A stretch of 31,466 bases of DNA from Bacteroidaceae bacterium (GTDB lineage: Bacteria; Bacteroidota; Bacteroidia; Bacteroidales; Bacteroidaceae): contig CAAGLF010000103.1 of NCBI GenBank assembly GCA_900770705.1, positions 1 through 31,466 of the forward strand, given 5' to 3'. The translations under genes were made by a program, and so were the position numbers. The notes beneath the pieces were generated by a model. That model made no database searches, was not told where the DNA came from, and saw nothing but the letters and a program-made list of their open reading frames with translations. Below are positions 1 to 6,454 of this stretch, in pieces; the stretch's first letter is position 1, and each line of letters starts with the position of its first letter.

Positions 1-111
1 GGTATTTCTTCTACTGGATTGGTTATGATATTTAATAGAGAATGAAAATAAATCATGCACAAAGACCTTCTTTTCCTCATCCTCATTTATTATAATTGCT
101 ATTTCTCTCAT
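1..111 (-). CDS. N-terminal fragment of an unrecognised protein, running off the left edge
   Basis: An ATG at 111-109 opens a frame of 37 codons without a stop to the window edge, beginning MREIAIIINEDEEKK. An in-frame TAA lies just upstream of this ATG. It lies 50 bases downstream of the 456-residue gene and in the same direction, so the two may be co-transcribed. The frame is short and no family is recognised. It could be chance in AT-rich DNA, although this direction and spacing fit a real gene. Confidence 0.35.
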   Translation of the reverse strand, partial: MREIAIIINEDEEKKVFVHDLFSFSIKYHNQSSRRNT

Positions 112-161
112 ATGATATGTGTTTTAACGTACGTCTTACGCATTTCATTGTTGTGTTGACA

Positions 162-1532
162 TCAATATACATCAGGAGATAATCGTGTCCGCAATCGTAT
201 GCCTAACAATTTGGCCTGTTCCTTTCCGAATTGAACCGCATTTTCAGACAGACTCAAATTATAGTCGTAGCCTTTGTCACTAATGATGGCATTATAAAGG
301 GCTTCTGCCCAATCAAAGCCAGACTTAAATCCAAAGTTTGGAAACTTTTCCAAGATGGCAGTATGGAAAGTTCGGTAGTTGTACGTGTCATTGAGCAACT
401 TGCAATTGGTCAATGCCGCAAAGAGGTAAGGTAGTATGGAGTCCGTATCATTTTCCGATACCCATTCTGAAAGAATCTGTCGGATTTCATGCGTGAGGAC
501 TTCTGCATGGGCAGGAACAAGCATTTCTTCAAGCAGGATATAGACTTGCTTGCGTCCTCGTCTGCCTTTGGTCTCTTGCAAGGTAGAACTGACTACATCT
601 TTTGTCTCACCCTTATTCATGGATTTCCAAGTGCTTTTGGTATAGCCAGCCTTATCCATACTGGTAAGCAACAAAGACCTCATGATTTGCCCGCCAAAGC
701 TTTTCTGCCAGTTTGAAGAACCATCGTCCATCATTATTTTGGAAAGCAAATCGGCTGCCTTGACAAAACCATTGTCAAATATCATCCAATAGAATGCGCT
801 GAGCAAGAAAGGATTGTTGTGTTGCAACTTCCGTTTCGTTGTCTCTTGGCTAAATGTGGTGGCGAACAAGTCTTTCAGTTTCTCGTGGGCTTGCTGAGTG
901 TCGTTTGCAAATTGAGCCTTGTTGTAACTTTCTGTTCCCGGACAGAGACATCCCAATATCTTGATGATGCCTTTGATGCCATCTAACGACAATGTTTCTG
1001 CCAAATAGGACATACCCTTGAAAGAGAATGTCATATCACCCTCGTAGGCTTTGGCGAAGAAATCGGTAAATTCCAGATACTCTTTCGAATGTTCATAGTG
1101 CCAACGGCGCAAACTCAACATGTTCAAGTCTTTGATAACCACCTCGTGGCTTTCGCGTCTTTTGTCCTGCAAATAAACTTTTATTCCATCCTTGAAGTAT
1201 TGTGCATCTTTGGATTTCTCGAACTTGGACATGGCTTTCGCCATTTCTTCATATCCATTATCTAGTTCCAAATAACAATACAGACAACAAGCGGACACAT
1301 TGCCTTCTTTAATAGCCTTGGAGAAACCGTCTATTAAATTCTCTGCTGTGCCACCTTCCTCGTCCATTGCCTCAACGAGCAGGTTCTGGAACGTGTCTGT
1401 CTCATTGTCATTCAGTTCTGTTCCATTATCGCACAACCAATTGTTCAAGACAGATTGAATCTTGCTCTTGAAGTCAGAATAGATTTCTTTATTCGCTTCA
1501 AGCCATTCCTGCATTTCCATATTATCGTCCAT
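162..1532 (-). CDS. Hypothetical protein of the integrated element, 456 aa
   Basis: I do not recognise this protein with certainty. It is a soluble, mostly helical-looking protein with an acidic N-terminus (many D, E and N within the first 60 residues), no signal peptide and no membrane segment. A short basic patch (KGRRGRKQ) lies near residue 325, followed by a C-terminal stretch rich in aromatic residues. It vaguely resembles uncharacterised proteins carried next to integrases in Bacteroides elements (possibly the group called DUF6043), but this is from memory and untested. The start ATG at 1532 is followed by a second Met four codons later. It lies downstream of the integrase, separated by a tandem repeat array. 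Its role is unknown; a cargo or element-maintenance role is inference from position only. Confidence 0.75.
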   Translation of the reverse strand: MDDNMEMQEWLEANKEIYSDFKSKIQSVLNNWLCDNGTELNDNETDTFQNLLVEAMDEEGGTAENLIDGFSKAIKEGNVSACCLYCYLELDNGYEEMAKAMSKFEKSKDAQYFKDGIKVYLQDKRRESHEVVIKDLNMLSLRRWHYEHSKEYLEFTDFFAKAYEGDMTFSFKGMSYLAETLSLDGIKGIIKILGCLCPGTESYNKAQFANDTQQAHEKLKDLFATTFSQETTKRKLQHNNPFLLSAFYWMIFDNGFVKAADLLSKIMMDDGSSNWQKSFGGQIMRSLLLTSMDKAGYTKSTWKSMNKGETKDVVSSTLQETKGRRGRKQVYILLEEMLVPAHAEVLTHEIRQILSEWVSENDTDSILPYLFAALTNCKLLNDTYNYRTFHTAILEKFPNFGFKSGFDWAEALYNAIISDKGYDYNLSLSENAVQFGKEQAKLLGIRLRTRLSPDVY

Positions 1533-1593
1533 ATAAGTATTTTAGTTATTGCCCCTTAGACACATCAGCGGTATGAAAATCACAAAGAAATCG

Positions 1594-1700
1594 GTATTTT
1601 TGTGGCATTTCATTCGGCCTTTTTGCGGTGCTCACTTTGTGTTTTTGGGGCGTTTCACTTGGTATTTTTGAGGCATTTCACTTAGTACTTTTGCGGTAAC
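1594..1700. repeat. Tandem array of about 4.6 copies of a 22-23 nt repeat
   Basis: Units start at 1594, 1617, 1639, 1662 and 1685 (the last partial). The consensus on the + strand is GTATTTTTGNGGCRTTTCAC followed by three bases. Copies 1 and 4 contain TATTTTTG and copy 5 contains TACTTTTG, each matching the Bacteroidetes -7 box, but this strand is opposite to both flanking genes. The array fills the gap between the integrase stop and the start of the 456-residue gene. It could be iterons, recombinase or accessory protein sites, or a regulatory array; the sequence does not decide. Confidence 0.8.
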
Positions 1701-1708
1701 AATCCGTT

Positions 1709-3211
1709 TTATTCCCCAGATAGATTAGAAATCAACTCCATTCTATCCTCTTCACTCAGCCCCTTCAACATATCGAGCAAGGCCTTCTTATCTACAACTG
1801 TTGATGTTTCCTTGGACTTCTCGTTGAGCAAGTAATAGTTATACTCCAGCATTTTCTCCAGAGGATAGGCACCGATATAATTGGAGGTTATATCATTTCC
1901 ACCACTATGCCCCATGCTATCGCTTATATATTTATAAGGTACAACGCCTGAGTTATTGAGGTTGGTGGCGAAACTATGTCTGGCCCAAGTTGGTGATGGC
2001 GTTTGTTTCAGGTCCAGCAACTTAGCCACCTTTGCCATGTGTTCACGAATATATCTATTGTACCGTTGAATAACCCATATCTCTTGTTCGGGTGTGCTTA
2101 ATTCATTCATTATGGGGAACACTCGTCTCCCCAGTTTGGGAACGTTGCCATATCTGTTCAGTATCTCCTGTATCTCTGGAGTGACAGGAAAGATAACCTC
2201 ACTGGCACTCTCGTTCCGTTCACGTGTCTTGTGGCGAAGGAATCGCAACTGCTTGCCATGAGTGGCATAGTATAGTTCATCATAGGTCAGCCGTAACGTA
2301 TCGGCAAGATTCTGACCATCGCCCAAATACATAAAGAGGAATAATCCGAGGTCTCGGAATATCGCATGTTTCTCCCTGCCAAGAAACAACTCGTTGCCAT
2401 CTTTATCTTTTGCCTCGTCCACTTTCCAAAAGTCATATAGCCTACGCATGGTAGCCACATCAAGAAACTCATGCTTGCGACTTTGTGCCTTGTTATAGCC
2501 AGTGTCCTTGAACATTTCTTTTGTATCACCTTTCATCAGGCCATTGGCGATGCACATATTGATGATAGTCCGTAGGCTGCGAAGCGCAATAGCAATAGTC
2601 GTGGTGCTCAGCTCATTCTTCTTCATGATTTTCACCCACTTCAAGATGAAGTCACGGTTTATGTCAGCAAACGACACATCCGTTCCCATATCTTTCACGA
2701 AACGATTACGCACATCCTTGCTGCAACGAGCGGAGCCAGCCTTGCCTTCGTTGGTCTTGGATTGGATATATGAGTCCCACATCGTGATAATGGTGCTGTC
2801 ATCATCTTTCTTGCCTTGGAATCTATCTTGCAACTTGTGAAGAGAGAAATTGTTTTCCGAGATAAGTTGATTGGTTATCAATTCCACCCTGTCCATTAAG
2901 TTCTTCATGTCGTTGCGTTCTGACAACTGAACACGACGACCACTTTTCTCATAGTCGCAAAGAGCAAGCCACTCTTCCATCGTGTATGCCTTACCTAAGC
3001 GCAGAAAGACTTTCTGCCCTGCATGACACACACGCACGGCAACAGGCAGCGGTTGCGAATAATCGCCAGCCTTGCGTATATCAAGAGTCAACGAACCATA
3101 CACGTTACCATTGGCAGCGGTAAACTTGGCAAGGCATTTTTCGCCTCTTGATGTGGTTTTTGCCTCCTCTTTTGTGGATTTGGTGACCTTATTCATCTTC
3201 CCATTCTCCAT
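1709..3211 (-). CDS. Tyrosine recombinase / integrase
   Basis: Site-specific recombinase expected to integrate and excise this element at the neighbouring tRNA site. It has an N-terminal arm-type DNA-binding region, a helical core-binding (SAM-like) domain with the sequence TTTIAIALRSLRTIINMCI, and a C-terminal catalytic domain. Visible catalytic elements are the beta-hairpin Lys in RHKTRER, the ARHSFAT box (Arg near residue 411), MGHSG, and the nucleophile Tyr near residue 445 in SNYIGAYP. The first catalytic Arg, normally in a GxR motif, is not obvious: the aligned segment reads YLGDGQNLAD. Bacteroidetes recombinases often deviate here. I chose the ATG at 3211; a GTG at 3274 lies in frame just below the promoter and would add 21 residues. 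Full-length for the family and apparently intact. Confidence 0.92.
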   Translation of the reverse strand: MENGKMNKVTKSTKEEAKTTSRGEKCLAKFTAANGNVYGSLTLDIRKAGDYSQPLPVAVRVCHAGQKVFLRLGKAYTMEEWLALCDYEKSGRRVQLSERNDMKNLMDRVELITNQLISENNFSLHKLQDRFQGKKDDDSTIITMWDSYIQSKTNEGKAGSARCSKDVRNRFVKDMGTDVSFADINRDFILKWVKIMKKNELSTTTIAIALRSLRTIINMCIANGLMKGDTKEMFKDTGYNKAQSRKHEFLDVATMRRLYDFWKVDEAKDKDGNELFLGREKHAIFRDLGLFLFMYLGDGQNLADTLRLTYDELYYATHGKQLRFLRHKTRERNESASEVIFPVTPEIQEILNRYGNVPKLGRRVFPIMNELSTPEQEIWVIQRYNRYIREHMAKVAKLLDLKQTPSPTWARHSFATNLNNSGVVPYKYISDSMGHSGGNDITSNYIGAYPLEKMLEYNYYLLNEKSKETSTVVDKKALLDMLKGLSEEDRMELISNLSGE

Positions 3212-3265
3212 AATACGTTTATTTACAAGTAAAATCGTGCTCGTTTTGGTGACCTTCAGGTGACC
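3182..3265. promoter_or_regulatory. Phased GGTGACC repeats at the integrase 5' end
   Basis: GGTGACC occurs at 3248-3254 and 3259-3265, exactly 11 bp apart, and again at 3182-3188, 66 bp (six times 11) from the first. All lie between the integrase promoter and the first codons, on one face of the helix. They could be an operator for autoregulation or arm-type recombinase sites. The third copy lies in coding sequence, so chance plus a repeated peptide (KVTK) is an alternative. Confidence 0.35.
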
Positions 3266-3285
3266 TTTTCGCACGAAAACTGGTG

Positions 3286-3317
3286 CAAATATAGTGATTT
3301 TCCTGCAAACTGCAAAA
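3286..3317 (-). promoter_or_regulatory. Integrase promoter, Bacteroidetes -33/-7 type
   Basis: On the minus strand TTTTG (3317-3313) is followed after 19 bases by TATATTTG (3293-3286), matching the Bacteroidetes -33 and -7 pattern. Transcription would begin near 3280, a few bases before the in-frame GTG at 3274 and about 70 bases before the ATG at 3211. Confidence 0.65.
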
Positions 3318-3380
3318 TTTGTTAGTCGCTGATAATCAGCATAATTAAATTTATGTAATTACATGGAATACCCCACAAAA

Positions 3381-3425
3381 AGACTCATAATCTGGAGGTC
3401 CTAGGTTCAAGCCCTAGCTGGTCCA
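3381..3425 (+). other. Attachment site: 3' part of a tRNA with CAU anticodon (probably tRNA-Met)
   Basis: The sequence has an anticodon loop CTCATAA (3384-3390, anticodon CAT), the 3' anticodon stem TCTGG, a variable loop AGGTC, a perfect 5-bp T arm (CTAGG, TTCAAGC, CCTAG) and a 3' acceptor strand CTGGTCC plus discriminator A. No D arm or 5' acceptor precedes it, so it is not a functional tRNA. CCA is not encoded. This is the duplicated core left at one end of an element integrated into the tRNA 3' half. CAU anticodons also occur in initiator tRNA and tRNA-Ile2, so the Met assignment is likely but not certain. Confidence 0.85.
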
Positions 3426-3438
3426 CAAGAATTGCGTA

Positions 3439-3474
3439 AGCGCCTGTAGTTTTCACTACGGGCGCTTTTGTTTT
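3439..3474 (+). terminator. Rho-independent terminator downstream of the tRNA fragment
   Basis: A 12-bp stem (3439-3450 with 3455-3466, one G-U pair) and a TTTC loop are followed by TTTTGTTTT. It follows the tRNA 3' end by 13 bases and is most simply the original terminator of the tRNA transcript, now separated from the tRNA promoter by the inserted element. From 3475 to about 3627 no gene or signal was recognised. Confidence 0.8.
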
Positions 3475-3627
3475 GAAAGCGGGGCAACTCGGAGCAGGAG
3501 AGTCGGCAGCAACGGACTTTGTAATGGCCGAGACAAACGCTTTTGCGACAAGATGAATAGTTTTGAGCGCAAAAAGAATAAATTTTTGTGGGAATAGTAT
3601 GTTTCCTGCAATTGAAGGAAAAGGCTT

Positions 3628-3734
3628 CACGAAGGAAGAAAAATTTTCTGCGGCGGAAGGAAAAACTTTCGCCGCAGAAGTTTTTCCTTTCGCCGCAGAA
3701 TTTTTTTTCGGGCCTTGAAGTTTCGGCTTTCTAC
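3628..3734. repeat. Palindromic modular repeat, copy 1 (tRNA/pnp spacer)
   Basis: GC words CTGCGGCGGAAGG, TTCGCCGCAGAAG, TTCGCCGCAGAA and CGGGCCTTGAAG start about 21 bp apart (3648, 3668, 3689, 3709) with A/T tracts between them. A 22-nt inverted repeat pairs 3646-3667 with 3679-3700 (one wobble) around an 11-base centre. The right end, reading inward on the minus strand, begins GTAGAAAGCCGAAACTTC, like the ends of copies 3 and 6. Left edge approximate. It lies beyond the pnp terminator, so it is not needed to end pnp transcription. Confidence 0.85.
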
Positions 3735-3801
3735 GCCATAGGAGACAGTTCGGCGAAGGTGGATACCACTGGGGCGGAGAAAATGCTGCATTTCAACGCA
3801 A

Positions 3802-3836
3802 AAAGGGCTGTCTGCATACACGGCAGACAGCCCTTT
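3802..3836 (-). terminator. Rho-independent terminator of pnp
   Basis: A perfect 14-bp stem (3802-3815 with 3823-3836) with a 7-base loop lies 32 bases after the pnp stop codon. On the minus strand it is followed by a T run, complementary to the A run at 3800-3804. Confidence 0.85.
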
Positions 3837-3867
3837 GTCGGATAGAATGTTTATTTATTCGTTTGAA

Positions 3868-6075
3868 TCAATGTTCGCGGCGGGGACGGCGTTCGCCATC
3901 GCCTTCGCGGCGCGGACGACGGGCGGGACGGTCTTCCCAACCTTCGGGCTTCTCCTCCAGCACGCGGTGGCTGAGGCGGAACTTGCCGGTCTTTTCATCG
4001 ATTTCGAGGAGTTTCACCTGAATAGTGTCACCTTCCTTTATTCCAGCGTCCTCTACCGTTTCCAGGCGGCGCCAGGCGATTTCGCTGATGTGGAGCAAAC
4101 CTTCCTTGCCCGGCATAAACTCTACGAAACAGCCGTAGGGCATTATGCTGACAACCTTGGCGTCGTACACTTCGCCCACTTCAGGAATGGCAACGATGGC
4201 GCGAATTTTGGCCACGGCGGCGTCAATGCTCTCTTTGTTGGGTGCACTGACTTGTACCTTGCCCACACCGTTTTCTTCGTCGATGGTAATCGTTGCTCCG
4301 GTGTCCTCCTGCATTCCTTGGATGATTTTTCCGCCCGGTCCTATGACGGCTCCGATAAATTCCTTGGGGATTTCGAAGGCTACAATGCGCGGAACCTGAG
4401 GTTTGAAGTCGGCACGCGGTGCGTCGAGCGTCTTCATCATTTCTCCGAGGATGTGTTCGCGGCCGGCCTTGGCCTGAGCGAGCGCTTTCTCCAGAATTTC
4501 GTAGCTCAAGCCGTCGCATTTGATGTCCATCTGCGTGGCTGTGAGTCCTTTCAGCGTTCCTGTGGTCTTGAAGTCCATATCTCCGAGGTGGTCTTCGTCG
4601 CCCAGAATATCGGAGAGCACGGCATATTTGTCTTCTCCCGGATTTTTGATAAGTCCCATTGCGATACCGCTGACGGGGGCCTTGATGGGTACGCCGGCGT
4701 CCATCAGAGCGAGCGTTCCGGCGCAGACCGTAGCCATTGAGCTGGAGCCATTCGATTCGAGGATGTCGCTGACAATGCGCACCGTATAGGGGAAGTCATC
4801 GGGCAACTGACCTTTGATTCCTCTCCAGGCCAGGTGTCCGTGGCCTATTTCCCGTCGGCCGACGCCGCGCTGTGCTTTGGCTTCGCCGGTGCTGAAGGGC
4901 GGGAAATTATAATGGAGCAAGAATTTCATATAGCTCTTGTCGAGCACGTCGTCGACCATCTTCTCGTCCAGCTTGGTACCGAGCGTACACGTAGAGAGCG
5001 ACTGCGTTTCACCACGGGTGAAAATAGCGCTGCCGTGGGGGCCGGGAAGGGGGTCTACCTCGCACCAGATGGGGCGTATTTCAGTGGTTTTGCGTCCGTC
5101 GAGGCGCTTGCCTTCGTCGAGGATGCACCGGCGCATTGCGTCCTTCTCCACATCGTGATAATAGCGGTCGATGAGCGCATTCTTTTCTTCGAGTTCCTCG
5201 GGCGTGAGGTCGGTGTGAGCGGCTGCGTAAGCCTCCTTGAAGTTTTCGCGTACGGCTTCGAAGGCTTCGGCGCGGGCGTGTTTCTCGAGCGCCTGGCCCG
5301 TTATGTCGTAGCAGGGCTGATAGAGTTCTTTCTTTATCTGCTCGCGGAGTTCCTCGTCGTTCACTTCGTGGCAGTAGGTGCGCTTCACGTCGGTTCCGAG
5401 TTCCTTCATCAGTTCCTTCTGGAGGCGGCACATCGGCTTGATGGCGTCGTGGGCGGCCTTGAGGGCTTCGAGGAGGGCGCTTTCGGGCACTTCCTTCATC
5501 TCGCCTTCGACCATCATTATATTTTCTTCGGTGGCGCCGACCATCAGGTCCATATCGGCATTCTTCAGTTGGTCGAACGTCGGATTGATGATGAACTCGC
5601 CATCGATACGGGCCACGCGCACTTCAGAGATGGGGCCTTCGAAGGGAATGTCGGAGCAGGCCAGCGCAGCGGAAGCCGCGAAACCGGCGAGGGCGTCGGG
5701 CATATCCACGCCGTCGGCCGAGAAGAGCGTTATGTTCACGTACACCTCGGCGTGATAGTCGCTCGGGAAGAGCGGGCGCAAGGCTCTGTCGACGAGGCGG
5801 GAGGTCAGAATTTCGTAGTCAGAGGCGCGACCCTCCCGCTTGGTAAAGCCACCGGGAAAACGTCCGGCAGCGGAGTATTTTTCTTTGTAGTCACATTGGA
5901 GCGGCATAAAGTCGGTGCCGGGAGCAGCATCTTTGGCACCGCAAACCGTAGCAAGGAGCATCGTGTTGTTCATACGCAACATTACGGCTCCGTCGGCCTG
6001 CTTGGCCAACTTACCTGTCTCGATGCTGATTGTTCTTCCGTCGGGAAGCGAGACAGTCTTGGTAATTACGTTCAT
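3868..6075 (-). CDS. pnp: Polyribonucleotide nucleotidyltransferase (PNPase)
   Basis: Phosphorolytic 3'-5' exoribonuclease of cytoplasmic mRNA turnover, releasing nucleoside diphosphates. At 735 residues it is normal length. Order: first RNase PH-like domain (about 10-145), an alpha-helical linker, second RNase PH-like domain (about 320-550), KH domain with the GxxG loop IGPGGK near residue 578, and an S1 domain (about 640-710) with GCFVEF and GLLHISEI. The acidic catalytic segment LGDEDHLGDMDFK is present near residue 490. The C-terminus ends in a short basic tail (RRPRREGDGERRPRREH), typical of Bacteroidetes variants and possibly RNA-binding. It appears monocistronic, with its own promoter upstream (6127-6134) and a strong terminator downstream. 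In many bacteria rpsO is adjacent; here it is not. Confidence 0.98.
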   Translation of the reverse strand: MNVITKTVSLPDGRTISIETGKLAKQADGAVMLRMNNTMLLATVCGAKDAAPGTDFMPLQCDYKEKYSAAGRFPGGFTKREGRASDYEILTSRLVDRALRPLFPSDYHAEVYVNITLFSADGVDMPDALAGFAASAALACSDIPFEGPISEVRVARIDGEFIINPTFDQLKNADMDLMVGATEENIMMVEGEMKEVPESALLEALKAAHDAIKPMCRLQKELMKELGTDVKRTYCHEVNDEELREQIKKELYQPCYDITGQALEKHARAEAFEAVRENFKEAYAAAHTDLTPEELEEKNALIDRYYHDVEKDAMRRCILDEGKRLDGRKTTEIRPIWCEVDPLPGPHGSAIFTRGETQSLSTCTLGTKLDEKMVDDVLDKSYMKFLLHYNFPPFSTGEAKAQRGVGRREIGHGHLAWRGIKGQLPDDFPYTVRIVSDILESNGSSSMATVCAGTLALMDAGVPIKAPVSGIAMGLIKNPGEDKYAVLSDILGDEDHLGDMDFKTTGTLKGLTATQMDIKCDGLSYEILEKALAQAKAGREHILGEMMKTLDAPRADFKPQVPRIVAFEIPKEFIGAVIGPGGKIIQGMQEDTGATITIDEENGVGKVQVSAPNKESIDAAVAKIRAIVAIPEVGEVYDAKVVSIMPYGCFVEFMPGKEGLLHISEIAWRRLETVEDAGIKEGDTIQVKLLEIDEKTGKFRLSHRVLEEKPEGWEDRPARRPRREGDGERRPRREH

Positions 6076-6126
6076 CTTGTTGGGTAAAAAACTAAAAAAT
6101 TATATGAATACACTCTGTAAATCGCG

Positions 6127-6134
6127 CAAAAATA
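6127..6134 (-). promoter_or_regulatory. -7 box of pnp promoter
   Basis: TATTTTTG on the minus strand matches TAnnTTTG, giving a leader of roughly 45-50 bases before the pnp ATG. No convincing -33 element was seen. The rest of the 6076-6454 spacer holds palindromic repeat copy 2 and nothing else recognised. Confidence 0.5.
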
Positions 6135-6285
6135 CCCATTTATTTTGAGTTACGCCTCTTTTCCGTCCAAAATTTCGCGCCGGCTGCCGTTTTTGCATTT
6201 CCCTGTGCGGCAGCCCCGCCTTGTTCCGCCGCTTCCGGCTATACTTCCGGCACTTGCCGTCCGCGTAAAGCGGCGGTGGATTTCA

Positions 6286-6377
6286 CTATCTCGGCGAAAG
6301 GAAAAATTACAAGGCCCGAAAAAAAAATTTCGGGCCTTGTAATTTTTCCTTTCGCCGCAGAAGTTTCGCGGAGATAC
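6286..6377. repeat. Palindromic modular repeat, copy 2 (pnp/macroglobulin spacer)
   Basis: A perfect 30-bp inverted repeat pairs 6292-6321 with 6328-6357 around a loop of six A. The words are CGGCGAAAGG, AAGGCCCGAAA and their complements, at a pitch of about 20 bp. The right end reads inward on the minus strand as GTATCTCCGCGAAACTTC. No T run follows the stem on either strand, so it is not a standard intrinsic terminator even though it lies downstream of the macroglobulin stop. Confidence 0.9.
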
Positions 6378-6454
6378 GCGCCCACCGAACCTACTGCCGC
6401 GGCGAGCCGGTTTTCTGCCGTTGGAGCGGGTGCTTTCCCGCCAGCAGAGGCGCC

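Larger units (their letters stand above)
1..3425. mobile_element. Right end of an integrated element inserted at a tRNA 3' end
   Basis: The stretch up to the tRNA fragment is AT-richer than the GC-rich chromosome to its right. It encodes a tyrosine recombinase whose gene points away from an adjacent tRNA 3' fragment (3381-3425), the usual layout for an integrative element in a tRNA gene. It lacks the palindromic repeats found in every chromosomal spacer here. The other end, with the intact tRNA, must lie left of the window, so size and type (genomic island, prophage, mobilisable or conjugative element) cannot be decided. No mobilisation, relaxase or phage structural gene is visible in the part shown. 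Confidence 0.75.

Noticed and set aside
3232..3274. GTG at 3274 as integrase start
   Set aside because: Possible, since it follows the promoter closely, but the added residues are not typical of the family and an ATG follows at 3211. Kept as an alternative only.
3385..3630. An 81-codon minus-strand ORF ending LGLEPRTSRL
   Set aside because: The end is the translated antisense of the tRNA fragment, a common annotation artefact.
3646..3700. Palindromic repeats read as a CRISPR array
   Set aside because: The repeated words are short, differ between copies, are inverted within one element and lack unique spacers of constant length. No cas genes are present.
3835..6087. Long plus-strand frames opposite pnp (301 and 417 codons)
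   Set aside because: They are antisense shadows of a GC-rich gene. The encoded sequence has no family signature, and pnp on the other strand is unmistakable.
6292..6357. Perfect hairpins (copies 2, 4, 10) as intrinsic terminators
   Set aside because: No T run follows the stems; the A/T tracts are in the loop. A role in termination is possible but not supported by standard features.
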